From a virus: a DNA stretch of 64,000 nucleotides. Position 1 is the first letter of the stretch, and the number at the start of each line of letters is the position of its first letter. The stretch is from IMG/VR virus record IMGVR_UViG_3300021364_000009, positions 32,572 to 96,571 of that record; one strand, 5' to 3'. The notes below the pieces were generated by a model. That model had not been told where the DNA came from. It made no database searches and was given only the letters and a program-made list of their open reading frames with translations. The position numbers were made by a program, and so were the translations under genes. Below, piece after piece: positions 7,885-16,166 of the stretch.

Positions 7885-9063
7885 TTAAACTCCGAAGAAA
7901 TTATCTTGTGACCATTTAGGTTCGGGGGCTTCTCCCTTACTCCATATCCAAATAGGTTCAGCAAAAGGCTTTTCTGTTTTCTGGCCGCCTCGTTGATAAA
8001 GTTCATATCCAATCGCACCTTCGTAGTGGGCGTTCAGTTTTTCCATGTGTTTGAGCATAGGCTCACATAAGTTTATGTTCTTTTTGTCATTGATATTAAC
8101 ACATACTCTCCCACCCTCAGATAAATGATTCCAACATTTCGTTAGAGTTGGAAGCAAGAACCCCTCTAACCATTTTTCAGGTGTTGCGTATCGCTTCCAA
8201 CTCTGTGTTTCTTCTTCAGAGTATTTCTCAATGTTGAAATAAGGTGGAGAGGTGAACACAAAGTCGAATACTCTATCTTCAAGATCAGCATCTTCAGCAG
8301 GAGAGCAGATAAACTCTGTTTTCTTTCCTGTGTTGCAGAATTCAGAAATAGCGTTGTAGTGTGGGTGGAGTTTAGTGTTTGGGTCTACTCCCACATAAGA
8401 AATAGCATTTGAGGCGTGGAAGCCAACGAGTCGATCTCCCCAACCTGCTGAGAAATCGAGTACATTTTTAGCGTCAAAGAAATCGTATAGCCATTTTGCA
8501 ACCACAGGTCTAAACTGTTGAGCCATATAAGAGTGGCTCATGATTGCTCTCCTTAAAGTTTGACTATTGATGCCACCTCTAGTGTAAGGTTCATCGCTCC
8601 TAAAACCAAAGAAGCCTCTGAGGAAGTTATTCTTTTTATCTGGATTTTGCCATTCATAGATAGGGGACTTACTCGAATGATACCCACAGTTCATTCTTAC
8701 TATTTGAGTGTATTGGTCTGAGATAGTTTTTCCCCTATTATTTCCTGAAAATAATAGGTGTTGGTCTAAGTATTTATTCTCTAAGCCTCTTACTTGTCTT
8801 GGATTTTCCCACTCTATTTCTTTCAGCTCTATTTCTGACTGTTTTAGTTTCAACCAGTCTTTTTTAACTTCGCTTAGTTCATACTCTCGTAGAGGAAAAG
8901 GTAGCTTCTTTATTTCTTCTGATAGGTGTGCTTTTATTTCTTCTTCAGAGAAATAATGGAGCAAGTTATCCCATTCTTTTGTAGAGATATAAAGACGGTT
9001 CTCTATTACGGTAGAGTACTCTTCTATCGGTTTTTTGGGTTCTCGTTCTAAATCAAACAGCAT
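7885..9063 (-). CDS. DNA methyltransferase-like protein, copy 2 of 4 (TSPPY family)
   Basis: The 392-residue paralogue has intact motif I (DFSAGWGDRLVGF), VDPNTKLHPHY and TSPPYFNIEKYS, so it should be catalytically competent. The N-terminal 190 residues differ from the other copies more than the core does, with SKSPIYEWQNPDKKNNFLRG as a recognisable common block. The conserved tail is EPIWIWSKGEAPEPKW. Its stop lies two bases before the copy 1 start, and its own start directly abuts the copy 3 stop (TAAATG). DNA stretches are identical to copy 1 (8211-8244) and to copy 4 (8117-8153), which points to exchange between copies. Confidence 0.8.
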   Translation of the reverse strand: MLFDLEREPKKPIEEYSTVIENRLYISTKEWDNLLHYFSEEEIKAHLSEEIKKLPFPLREYELSEVKKDWLKLKQSEIELKEIEWENPRQVRGLENKYLDQHLLFSGNNRGKTISDQYTQIVRMNCGYHSSKSPIYEWQNPDKKNNFLRGFFGFRSDEPYTRGGINSQTLRRAIMSHSYMAQQFRPVVAKWLYDFFDAKNVLDFSAGWGDRLVGFHASNAISYVGVDPNTKLHPHYNAISEFCNTGKKTEFICSPAEDADLEDRVFDFVFTSPPYFNIEKYSEEETQSWKRYATPEKWLEGFLLPTLTKCWNHLSEGGRVCVNINDKKNINLCEPMLKHMEKLNAHYEGAIGYELYQRGGQKTEKPFAEPIWIWSKGEAPEPKWSQDNFFGV

Positions 9064-10236
9064 TTAGACTCCAAAAAAGTTTTCTAATTTAAACTTAGGT
9101 TCGGGGGCTTCACCTTTACTCCATATCCAAATAGGTTCACAGAAAGTTCCGATTAAACCAATACCATTCCTCTTGTTGAGCTTGTAGCCAACTACACCCT
9201 CATAAGTAGCTCCCAACGACTCCATATGTTTCAACATAGGAGTACATATATCTTCACCTTTTTTATCTGCTATATTGATCGCTATTCGACCCCCTTCAAC
9301 GAGACAACCCCAAGACTTACTAAGCATGGGAAATAGAAAGCCCTCTAACCATTTATCTGTAGTAGGATAACGCTTCCAACTCTGAGTGTCTTCTTCACTA
9401 TATCTCTCTATGTCAAAGTAAGGTGGGGAAGTGAATACAAAGTCCACTTCAACCCCTGTAAGATCAGCATCTTCAGCGGGAGAGCAGATAAACTTAGTCT
9501 CTTTACCTGTATTACAGAAATTGCTGATCTCTTCGTAGGGTTGGTGTAGCTCAGAGTTAGGGTCTATCCCTATGTAGCTGATCGCATTAGAAGCGTGGAA
9601 GCCTACAAGTCGATCTCCCCAACCTGCTGAAGTATCTAACACTCTTTTCGCACCAAAGAAATCGTAGATAGTCTTAGCACATGAGGGCTTGAACTGACTC
9701 GCCATGTAGGTGTGCATTTTTAATGCTCGATAAAGAGTGCTTTGGTCTATGCCTTTAGAGGCTAACTCGCTCTTGAGTATGCCGAACAAACACCTTAGAA
9801 ATGAATTTTTTTTGTCGCAGTTCTCCCATTCAAATACAGGAGCTTTCCCTGAGTGGTAGCCACATTTCATACGCATAATCTGAGAGTGTTGGTTAGACAC
9901 TTTCAGACCATAATTACCACAGGTGAACACTACAGGCTCACCTCTATAGAGTAAGGGTGTTTCTTTACTTTGTCGGGGGGCTAACCATGACTCTTTTGCG
10001 TAGCTTATTTCTTCTGCCTTTAGTTTTGCCCAGTCAGACTTAACCTCTTGTTCTGTGTATTCTCTAACAGGGAAAGGCAAGCCTTTGATTGCTTCGGCTA
10101 GTTGAGGCTTTATTTCTTGTTTCGAGTAATGGTCTAGCATAGCCAACCATTGGCTAGGGGGGATTACTAGCTTGTCTCCTATTATTTTTATGTACTCTTG
10201 GAGAGGTTTCTTTTCAGTGGTGTAATCAAATAACAT
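9064..10236 (-). CDS. DNA methyltransferase-like protein, copy 3 of 4 (TSPPY family)
   Basis: The 390-residue paralogue has motif I DTSAGWGDRLVGF (Thr instead of Phe), GIDPNSELHQPY and TSPPYFDIERYS; all key positions are kept. Its core differs slightly from the others (FFGAKRVL, AEDADLTGVEVDF), so it is not simply a recent duplicate. The last 68 bases of coding sequence and flank (9068-9135) are identical to the matching part of copy 4. It is expected to methylate DNA with S-adenosylmethionine; sequence specificity is unknown and may differ between copies because the N-terminal halves differ. Confidence 0.8.
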   Translation of the reverse strand: MLFDYTTEKKPLQEYIKIIGDKLVIPPSQWLAMLDHYSKQEIKPQLAEAIKGLPFPVREYTEQEVKSDWAKLKAEEISYAKESWLAPRQSKETPLLYRGEPVVFTCGNYGLKVSNQHSQIMRMKCGYHSGKAPVFEWENCDKKNSFLRCLFGILKSELASKGIDQSTLYRALKMHTYMASQFKPSCAKTIYDFFGAKRVLDTSAGWGDRLVGFHASNAISYIGIDPNSELHQPYEEISNFCNTGKETKFICSPAEDADLTGVEVDFVFTSPPYFDIERYSEEDTQSWKRYPTTDKWLEGFLFPMLSKSWGCLVEGGRIAINIADKKGEDICTPMLKHMESLGATYEGVVGYKLNKRNGIGLIGTFCEPIWIWSKGEAPEPKFKLENFFGV

Positions 10237-10239
10237 CTC

Positions 10240-11436
10240 TTAAACTCCAAAAAAGTTTTCTAATTTAAACTTAGGTTCGGGGGCTTCACCTTTACTCCAT
10301 ATCCAAATAGGCTCACAAAACATAAGACTTGTGTCTCCCATGTTTTTTCCTGGTCTCGCACCCATCTCATATCCGATAACACCTTCATATGTAGCCCCTA
10401 GTGTTTCCATGTGTTTTAACATAGGCTCACATATTTCTTCTCTCTGACCCTGTGTATATGCGTCTGCAATGTTGACACAAATACGCCCACCTTCAGATAA
10501 ATGATTCCAACATTTCGTTAGAGTTGGAAATAAGAAACCCTCTAACCATTTTTCCATTTTGGGGTATCGCTTCCAACTTTGTGTCTCTTCTTTAGAATAT
10601 CTCTCCAAAGTGAAATAAGGTGGAGAGGTAAATACAAAGTCGAATACTCTATCTTCTAAATCAACGTCTTCTGCGGGAGAACAGATAAACTCTGTTTTCT
10701 TTCCTGTGTCACAGAATTCAGAAATAGCTTCATATTTTGGATGGAGTTTTGAGTTAGGATCAACACCCACATAGCTCTCTGCATTTGAGGCGTGGAAACC
10801 AACAAGGCGATCACCCCAACCTGCTGAGAAATCGAGCACATTTTTAGCGTCAAAGAAATCGTAGATTACTTTTGCAGACTGAGGTTTGAACTGAGAAGCG
10901 ATGTAGCTTCTCATAGCTAAAGCACTCTTCAATGCTTTTGGTGTGACATCCTTATTGAACATCACAGGATTAAGTAAGAATTTGAGGAAAGACTTCTTTT
11001 CACTTGTCCATGCAGACCACGGTGAGCGAAACCTCTCATGCCCTACTTCCATTCTCTCTTCTTGTGTGAAAAAATCAGAAACAGAAGCCCCTATTCTCAG
11101 AGCTTGTGGCACATATAAAGATAGCTCTTTATACTGAGTAGGTATTTCTTCAGAGATACGCTTGCACGACCAACTTCCTTCTTGGACAGAGGCGTCTTTG
11201 CTTTGAAGTAAACTAAACTCGTTTCTTATTTCTTCAAGGTTATATTCTCGGTATGGGAATTTGATTTTCCCTTCATCAATTAAAACGATCATTCTTTTCA
11301 TTATTTCTTCGTTGCTGTACGAAGAAATAATGTTTTGCCACAGACCTCTAGGTATGAATATTTTTTGGTCTATGCCAAATATTTCATTTTCATCTAAGAG
11401 GTTTGGTTTTTTTATTTCTAAGTCTTCAAATAGCAT
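10240..11436 (-). CDS. DNA methyltransferase-like protein, copy 4 of 4 (TSPPY family)
   Basis: This 398-residue protein is the promoter-proximal copy of the array, directly after the replicative helicase (stop and start abut as TAAATG). Motif I DFSAGWGDRLVGF, VDPNSKLHPKY and TSPPYFTLERYS are intact. The N-terminal region (residues 1-150) is the most distinct of the set, lacking the GYHSSK/GYHSGK block and using MEVGHERFRSPWSAW instead. It shares 68 identical bases with copy 3 and 37 with copy 2. Position suggests co-transcription with helicase, loader and SNF2 genes, so modification may be tied to replication. Confidence 0.8.
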   Translation of the reverse strand: MLFEDLEIKKPNLLDENEIFGIDQKIFIPRGLWQNIISSYSNEEIMKRMIVLIDEGKIKFPYREYNLEEIRNEFSLLQSKDASVQEGSWSCKRISEEIPTQYKELSLYVPQALRIGASVSDFFTQEERMEVGHERFRSPWSAWTSEKKSFLKFLLNPVMFNKDVTPKALKSALAMRSYIASQFKPQSAKVIYDFFDAKNVLDFSAGWGDRLVGFHASNAESYVGVDPNSKLHPKYEAISEFCDTGKKTEFICSPAEDVDLEDRVFDFVFTSPPYFTLERYSKEETQSWKRYPKMEKWLEGFLFPTLTKCWNHLSEGGRICVNIADAYTQGQREEICEPMLKHMETLGATYEGVIGYEMGARPGKNMGDTSLMFCEPIWIWSKGEAPEPKFKLENFFGV

Positions 11437-12951
11437 TTATCCGTCCAAAACATCAGCTAATGGGTCTTTTTTCTGCTCTCCCTTTTTCCCTTGATATGTG
11501 GGGATAGAGTGCATGGGGATATTGAGGATTCTACCAGAAGGCCAAGCAGGTTTAGCTTCAAAAGGCTCAAACCCTCCACCCTGTCTGACTTTCAGACATT
11601 GATATTTGATCGCTCCTTTTTCTCTCATGTCATCTCCGTACCAACAGGAAATAACAACGTCAGAAGAACGCTCTGCTTCGTTAGCATAAGAGAGGTGTGT
11701 AAGATTGTAAGAGCCTCCATTTTTCTCAGCGGCTCTAAATCCTTCACGGGAAATCTGAAATAAACAGAGAAGAGGGATGCCTTCACCTCTGTTAAAGGAG
11801 AGAGCTAGTTTCTTTAAGTCTCGTATGACCTCATTTAGTCTCTCTGTAGTACTAGCCACCCATCTTCTTGATGAAACTAAGAGAGCGTGATCTACAACCA
11901 AGACTTTTGCAGGTCTTCTTTGATGTAACACTTCAGCCTTAGTCTTAATATCTTCGACTGTAATGTCCATCGCATCGGGGTCTGCTATTTCAAATTGAAT
12001 AGACCCATACTCTCCACTCTCTACACCTTCTCTTAAGTCCTTAACGACATCCTTCAGCAAGTCGATTTCGTCTTCTGTGAGTGTGCCATTCTTAATAGAG
12101 TCAGGGTCAATCCCCACGTCAGGTGTTTGTTGTTTTTGGATACCTAACGCTATTCTCTTATCTCTAAACTTCTTGTGCATAGAGTGGAAAGCATAAATAG
12201 TCTCTCTGCACTGCTCATAGTGCATTTCTAGCTGAAAATAAATGCTGTTTAGACCTTGATAGACAGCTTGGTTGTATATCCAATTCATCGTAGTCTTGGA
12301 TTTCATGTGTGCGGTAAACCCTGCCACCATATAAAGCTCTTTTTTACGGAACCCTCCGATAGCATCGTCTATGCACTTCAGACCTGTCTTAGGGAGTACG
12401 CCAACATCTGTATCTACAGTTTTCTGATAATGCTCCCAAAAAGCGTCTTCGTCGTTGAGTACATCCCCACCTAACTTCGCCCCAAAGGTTGGGGTGAGTA
12501 GATCAGAAAGCTCTTTAGAGAGGAACTTTGTAGCATCTCTGACTCCTTTCAGAGTAAAAGTGTTCCGCCCTTCTTTTATTTCTAGTCCTTGTCTTGCAAT
12601 CGTTTTAGCAGAAGATATTGCCTCTGCTAATGCCATGTGTCGTGCGTCCTCTACACTCTTTTCAATCTCAAGAATAAAGTCGCCACGATATATGACAGGA
12701 GTGCTAGAAATCTGTCGGATGCGATCTGCTTCATCAAAGTCATTGTTAGAGTCAAAATATTGTATGACAACATCTTGCTCAGGCAGATGTCCGTGAGTAG
12801 ACGCAAAAGTCTTAATAAAGTCATAGATTTTTACGTCAGTGGGTTGGTCGAATTGAAAAATACTCTCTCGAAGAGAAATATAATTCTGAAACATCAAGTC
12901 GTCTTTGTCGCCAACTCTAGTGTCGGGGAGTATTGCTCTTAATATCTTCAT
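11437..12951 (-). CDS. DnaB-like replicative DNA helicase
   Basis: The 504-residue protein has a RecA-like helicase core in its C-terminal half. The P-loop is AGFTAHMKSKTTMNW (residues 210-224), followed by the DnaB-typical FQLEM (239-243). A Walker B-like VLVVDHALLV lies near residue 355, and LFQISREGFRAAEK near 410 corresponds to the motif-3/arginine-finger region. The N-terminal 180 residues resemble a DnaB N-domain plus linker. The glycine before the P-loop lysine is replaced by Met (HMKSK), although Lys and Ser are kept. It would unwind DNA at the phage fork. The start overlaps the loader stop as ATGA, supporting a functional pair with the upstream gene. Confidence 0.85.
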   Translation of the reverse strand: MKILRAILPDTRVGDKDDLMFQNYISLRESIFQFDQPTDVKIYDFIKTFASTHGHLPEQDVVIQYFDSNNDFDEADRIRQISSTPVIYRGDFILEIEKSVEDARHMALAEAISSAKTIARQGLEIKEGRNTFTLKGVRDATKFLSKELSDLLTPTFGAKLGGDVLNDEDAFWEHYQKTVDTDVGVLPKTGLKCIDDAIGGFRKKELYMVAGFTAHMKSKTTMNWIYNQAVYQGLNSIYFQLEMHYEQCRETIYAFHSMHKKFRDKRIALGIQKQQTPDVGIDPDSIKNGTLTEDEIDLLKDVVKDLREGVESGEYGSIQFEIADPDAMDITVEDIKTKAEVLHQRRPAKVLVVDHALLVSSRRWVASTTERLNEVIRDLKKLALSFNRGEGIPLLCLFQISREGFRAAEKNGGSYNLTHLSYANEAERSSDVVISCWYGDDMREKGAIKYQCLKVRQGGGFEPFEAKPAWPSGRILNIPMHSIPTYQGKKGEQKKDPLADVLDG

Positions 12952-13619
12952 AGCTTCATACTCCTACGTTTTGGTTGTGTGCTAGTTTCAGTCTTTCTTC
13001 CCATGAGATTTATTCTTTCCCAACCTTCAATAGACTCGTCTACTGCTCTCGACCAAGAAATATGTCCTTCTTGTAAAGGGCGGTTTGGCTCTTCTACAAT
13101 CCATGTAGGTTTAGAGAGATGCTCTCTAAGTTCTATTGTCTCTACGAGTACTTCAGGCATGGCACTATTTCTTGCCATTTTGACTCCAAGTCTCACGATT
13201 AAGAGTGAGGGAGACTCTGCTAAGTCTTCAAGAGATTGGACACGAATGTTTCTTTGGAAATCGGGGTCTATTATTTCTGACTGAGCTAGTTGAAGATTAC
13301 TGAGCCAAGCACTCATGAGCGTTGCATCTGAAACTACTTTAACAAACTCTTCGGGCTTTTTTCGGTGTGCAAGAGCACTCCTCAGATTGAGCATCAATGA
13401 GCTTTTGTCACCAACAATGACAACATTGTCCTCCATCTTTCCTTTTAAAGAAGATGCTTTTGTTAGCCTAGTATCCGTTAAGCCTTTCCAAGCTCTCTCC
13501 GCTTGGATATTTAAGGCTTTTTTTACAGCACAACTACAGGGTATTGCGTATGGCATACCCATGTAGCCATCGTCTTTTTGGAGATACCCTGCACCTCCAC
13601 ATTTTTTACACATAGACAT
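12948..13619 (-). CDS. Degenerate DnaC-like helicase loader with zinc finger (putative)
   Basis: The 223-residue protein starts with a four-Cys zinc motif (CKKCGGAGYL ... IPCSCAVKKAL, residues 4-36), a layout seen in DnaC/DnaI-type loaders. An AAA+-like core follows, with VVIVGDKSSLMLNLRSAL in the P-loop position, lacking the GK[ST] sequence, then PSLLIVRLGVKMARNSA in the Walker B/sensor position and HLSKPTWIVEEPNRPL resembling the R-x-x-KPTI-x-SN segment. It may therefore bind helicase without hydrolysing ATP. It is translationally coupled to the DnaB-like helicase. ATG 13619 (GGAGG 9 bases upstream) overlaps the SNF2 gene. The loader call is inferred from layout, zinc finger and neighbour; confidence is moderate. 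Confidence 0.5.
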   Translation of the reverse strand: MSMCKKCGGAGYLQKDDGYMGMPYAIPCSCAVKKALNIQAERAWKGLTDTRLTKASSLKGKMEDNVVIVGDKSSLMLNLRSALAHRKKPEEFVKVVSDATLMSAWLSNLQLAQSEIIDPDFQRNIRVQSLEDLAESPSLLIVRLGVKMARNSAMPEVLVETIELREHLSKPTWIVEEPNRPLQEGHISWSRAVDESIEGWERINLMGRKTETSTQPKRRSMKL

Positions 13620-15201
13620 TACGAGCGTCCTCCAATAGTCCGTCAAATAGTTCAGCAACTTCGCTTGTACCGACTTCTACTATATCGGAATCTTCGTCGT
13701 TTTTGAGTCTCTTGCCTAAAACACTCTCAATTAAGTTCATCTTATTTCTCAGAGTTTTCATTACTCTATCGTCAATCGTTTTAGGGGCTACCATATGGTA
13801 GGCAAACACCTTGTCGTGAATACTACCGATGCGGATCATCCTACCTACAATTTGAAGATAATCTCCCGCTGACCAAGGCGTGTCATAGAAGATAACCGCT
13901 TTAGCTAGTTGAAGATTGACGCCTTCAGCCGCCGCCATTGTAATAAGACAGACTTTAACTTCAGACTTTTCGTCTTGGAAAGATTTCTGAGAGGCAAGTC
14001 TTTCTTCACCGCTCTCGGCTCCTGTGATACGGCAAGTCTTGATCCCCTTGCCTTCTATTTCTGCTTCTAAAATATCGACCATCGCTCTAAAGCGAGAGAA
14101 AATAATTACTTTCTCACCCTCCAAGTCTGTAGAAATAGTCTCAATCAGAGCTTCGAGTTTCCCACTGTCTCCATCAAAGTCGAGTAAAGCAGGGTGATTT
14201 ACGATTTGTTGGCAGATCGTCACCGCTGTCAGCTTTGTCACTTCACGCTCAACTAACTCGCCAGTTTCGGGGTCTATACACTCTAAGAATCCTTCCAAGG
14301 CTTCTTTGTATTTAGTCTTTTGAGGCTTGGTTAAGTCACACTTGATTACTTTGGTGGTCAAAGGGGGTAGTTCTTTCGCTACTTCATGTTTAGGTCGCCC
14401 TAAGAAATAGGGGTCTATTATCTTTCTAAACTCCTCTATGTCTGATTTCCTATGTCCCACCACTACGGGGATTCTACGCCTACCTCCCGGAAGGATTTGA
14501 TCTCTTGTAATACAGAAATGTCGCATAAATGCGTTCTTTGTAGTGAACAGGCCGGGGACTGTGACTTTATATATTGCCCACGCTTCCATGAGCCTGTTCT
14601 TAATGATCGTGGCGGAAAGACTCCAAACTCGCTCTGCTGAACCTGCGAGATGCTTACAGACCTGATGGACTTGAGACTTATCATTCTTAAAGGCAGTAGC
14701 CTCGTCAAAGACCATTACATGACCTGTAATATTTCTGAGGGTATCAAAGTCCATACACGCAGTCCTGTACCCCATGACAATCGCTTTAGGTCCTGCGTTG
14801 TAACTTTGAAATTCTGCGTGTATTTTTTCTCTCTTCTTTTTTGTCCCTAAACACTTGAATATCTTCACTCCATTAGTGAAGCGATCAAACTCTGCTTCCC
14901 ACTGACCTACCGCAGACTTAGTAGTAAGAATGATCGCAGGAACATCGGGACGCTTATCCCAAAGATAAGAGAGAGTTGCTATTACTTGGAGCGTTTTTCC
15001 AAGTCCCGTGTCGTCACCTAGAACAAAACGAGGCATCGCTAATAAATGGAGAACCCCCTGAACTTGATATTGTCTCAGAGTTAGCGGAACACCTTGTTTT
15101 ATTTCTGACTTGAGTATCTTACTTGGAGGAGCTTTAAGGTCGCTTTTAGTCCTTACTTTCCTCAGTTTTTCAATCGTTTTGATCAGTTTTTCTTCATTCA
15201 T
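13606..15201 (-). CDS. SNF2-family DEAD/DEAH-box helicase
   Basis: The 531-residue protein has all core SNF2 signatures: Q-motif-like LRQYQVQGV (residues 42-50), Walker A DDTGLGKTLQV (63-73), VFDEATAFKN as the DEAH-box equivalent (164-173), LSATIIKNRL (motif III), FSRFRAMVDIL (motif IV) and QIVGRMIRIGS (motif VI). It would translocate on double-stranded DNA with ATP, and related phage proteins act in replication or recombination fork handling. The length is that of a minimal two-lobe enzyme without accessory domains. Its start codon lies at the base of a perfect 10-bp inverted repeat (15200-15231), so translation may be controlled by RNA structure. It overlaps the loader gene downstream. Confidence 0.9.
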   Translation of the reverse strand: MNEEKLIKTIEKLRKVRTKSDLKAPPSKILKSEIKQGVPLTLRQYQVQGVLHLLAMPRFVLGDDTGLGKTLQVIATLSYLWDKRPDVPAIILTTKSAVGQWEAEFDRFTNGVKIFKCLGTKKKREKIHAEFQSYNAGPKAIVMGYRTACMDFDTLRNITGHVMVFDEATAFKNDKSQVHQVCKHLAGSAERVWSLSATIIKNRLMEAWAIYKVTVPGLFTTKNAFMRHFCITRDQILPGGRRRIPVVVGHRKSDIEEFRKIIDPYFLGRPKHEVAKELPPLTTKVIKCDLTKPQKTKYKEALEGFLECIDPETGELVEREVTKLTAVTICQQIVNHPALLDFDGDSGKLEALIETISTDLEGEKVIIFSRFRAMVDILEAEIEGKGIKTCRITGAESGEERLASQKSFQDEKSEVKVCLITMAAAEGVNLQLAKAVIFYDTPWSAGDYLQIVGRMIRIGSIHDKVFAYHMVAPKTIDDRVMKTLRNKMNLIESVLGKRLKNDEDSDIVEVGTSEVAELFDGLLEDARNVYV

Positions 15202-15231
15202 ATGTCCTCCATTTCAGCATAGAGGACATAT
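15200..15231 (-). promoter_or_regulatory. Perfect inverted repeat masking the SNF2 ribosome-binding site
   Basis: Read on the minus strand, ATATGTCCTC (15231-15222) is followed by a 12-base loop and its exact complement GAGGACATAT (15209-15200). The second arm contains the GGAGGA ribosome-binding site and the first bases of the start codon at 15201. In mRNA the stem would hide the translation start. This is seen directly; the regulatory role is inferred. Confidence 0.55.
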
Positions 15232-15237
15232 ATAATA

Positions 15238-15711
15238 TTAAGGGAGGTTTTTGATGAAGATTTTGATCAGTTTCCTATAGGGTATACCGTTGGTGAGCTT
15301 TAGGTACTTGTGCTTTAAGAGATCGAAAGCCACGTTATCTAGTTCATTCTTGTCTTTTGTCTGCATATATAACTTTGCAGAAATAACGGGACTCCAATGA
15401 AGATAGACCCAGAGGGCCGCTCTTTTGTGGAGCCTGTTTATTTCTAGCTTTTGCTCTGTAGTTAATGTGCTCTCTAAGTCTCTTGAGTAAGATTTATCTT
15501 TGCTTTGATTGTGGTAGATAGTCCCAAGATGAAAAAACTCACTGCTAATTCTTAGGAGCCTTGAGGAGATGCCATAGCCATTCTTCCACCTTCGGATAGC
15601 GATTATCCTGACTAAAGGGTCTTTAGTGTCCGAAAGAGTGTTGAGTATTTCTAAGATAGCTAAATTACAAGAATGCTCTAGCAGTTTCACAATTTTTCTT
15701 GTGTTGCTCAT
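15238..15711 (-). CDS. Hypothetical helical basic protein
   Basis: The 157-residue protein is predicted to be almost wholly alpha-helical and basic (LLEHSCNLAILEILNTLSD, RIIAIRRWKNGYG, INRLHKRAALWVYLHWSP). No family was recognised. AAGGAT lies about 10 bases before the ATG at 15711. It is the first gene of the long minus-strand replication and modification block, 36 bases before the SNF2 helicase, so a replication-related or regulatory role is plausible but not shown by sequence. Confidence 0.55.
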   Translation of the reverse strand: MSNTRKIVKLLEHSCNLAILEILNTLSDTKDPLVRIIAIRRWKNGYGISSRLLRISSEFFHLGTIYHNQSKDKSYSRDLESTLTTEQKLEINRLHKRAALWVYLHWSPVISAKLYMQTKDKNELDNVAFDLLKHKYLKLTNGIPYRKLIKIFIKNLP

Positions 15712-15719
15712 AGTTTATT

Positions 15720-15736
15720 TATCCTTTTTCTATTCT
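15720..15736 (+). promoter_or_regulatory. Candidate phage promoter element
   Basis: TATCCTTTTTCTATTCT lies 52 bases before the HETIH gene. Similar T-rich elements ending in TATNCT occur before the genes at 20332, 33343 and 34187. TTTCTATTCTT is identical here and at 34111-34121. The promoter role is inferred only. Confidence 0.3.
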
Positions 15737-15788
15737 TAGTCCGTTACCTGCTACCTAGTACAACTATAAACTTACTATTGGAGTCCTT

Positions 15789-16163
15789 ATGTTTAGAGAC
15801 GTAAAACCTATCTTTGTAGAGAATTCAAAAGTCCCTGTCTTTCTCAGTCGGTTTGCACCGATAGAAATAAATGCGATCACTCTTTTCTTTCTCGTTTTCT
15901 CAAAGGGAGAAATATCTGAAGAAACAAGAAGACATGAGACGATCCATTTTCAGCAGTACTTAGAGACTTTTGTGGTGGGCTTCTTGTTGATTTATATTTT
16001 TGAATATCTTTACTCTGCACTTATCAAGAAGAAAGGTTTTAGTCGAGACTCATACCTAGCCATAAGATTTGAGCAAGAAGCGTGGACTCAAGATAAAGAT
16101 GTAGACTACTTAAAAACACGGAAGCGTTTTTCTTGGTTGAATTACCCTCTCGGTGGAGAATAA
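15789..16163 (+). CDS. Putative membrane-associated metallopeptidase-like protein (HETIH)
   Basis: This 124-residue protein contains an HExxH zinc-binding motif (RRHETIHFQQYLET; His49, Glu50, His53) followed directly by a transmembrane segment (residues 61-78, FVVGFLLIYIFEYLYSAL). A conserved-looking FEQEAWTQDKDVDYL follows, whose Glu95 or Glu97 could be the third zinc ligand. I recall similar small HExxH membrane proteins in Bacteroidota genomes, function unknown. Protease activity is not established. TTGGAG lies about 6 bases before the ATG. A 40-codon membrane-peptide gene follows after three bases. Confidence 0.55.
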   Translation: MFRDVKPIFVENSKVPVFLSRFAPIEINAITLFFLVFSKGEISEETRRHETIHFQQYLETFVVGFLLIYIFEYLYSALIKKKGFSRDSYLAIRFEQEAWTQDKDVDYLKTRKRFSWLNYPLGGE

Positions 16164-16166
16164 TCT

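Noticed and set aside
12455-12942. Plus-strand frames of 113 and 101 residues inside the helicase gene
   Set aside because: They lie opposite a clear DnaB-like gene, with no ribosome-binding site or domain; antisense shadows.
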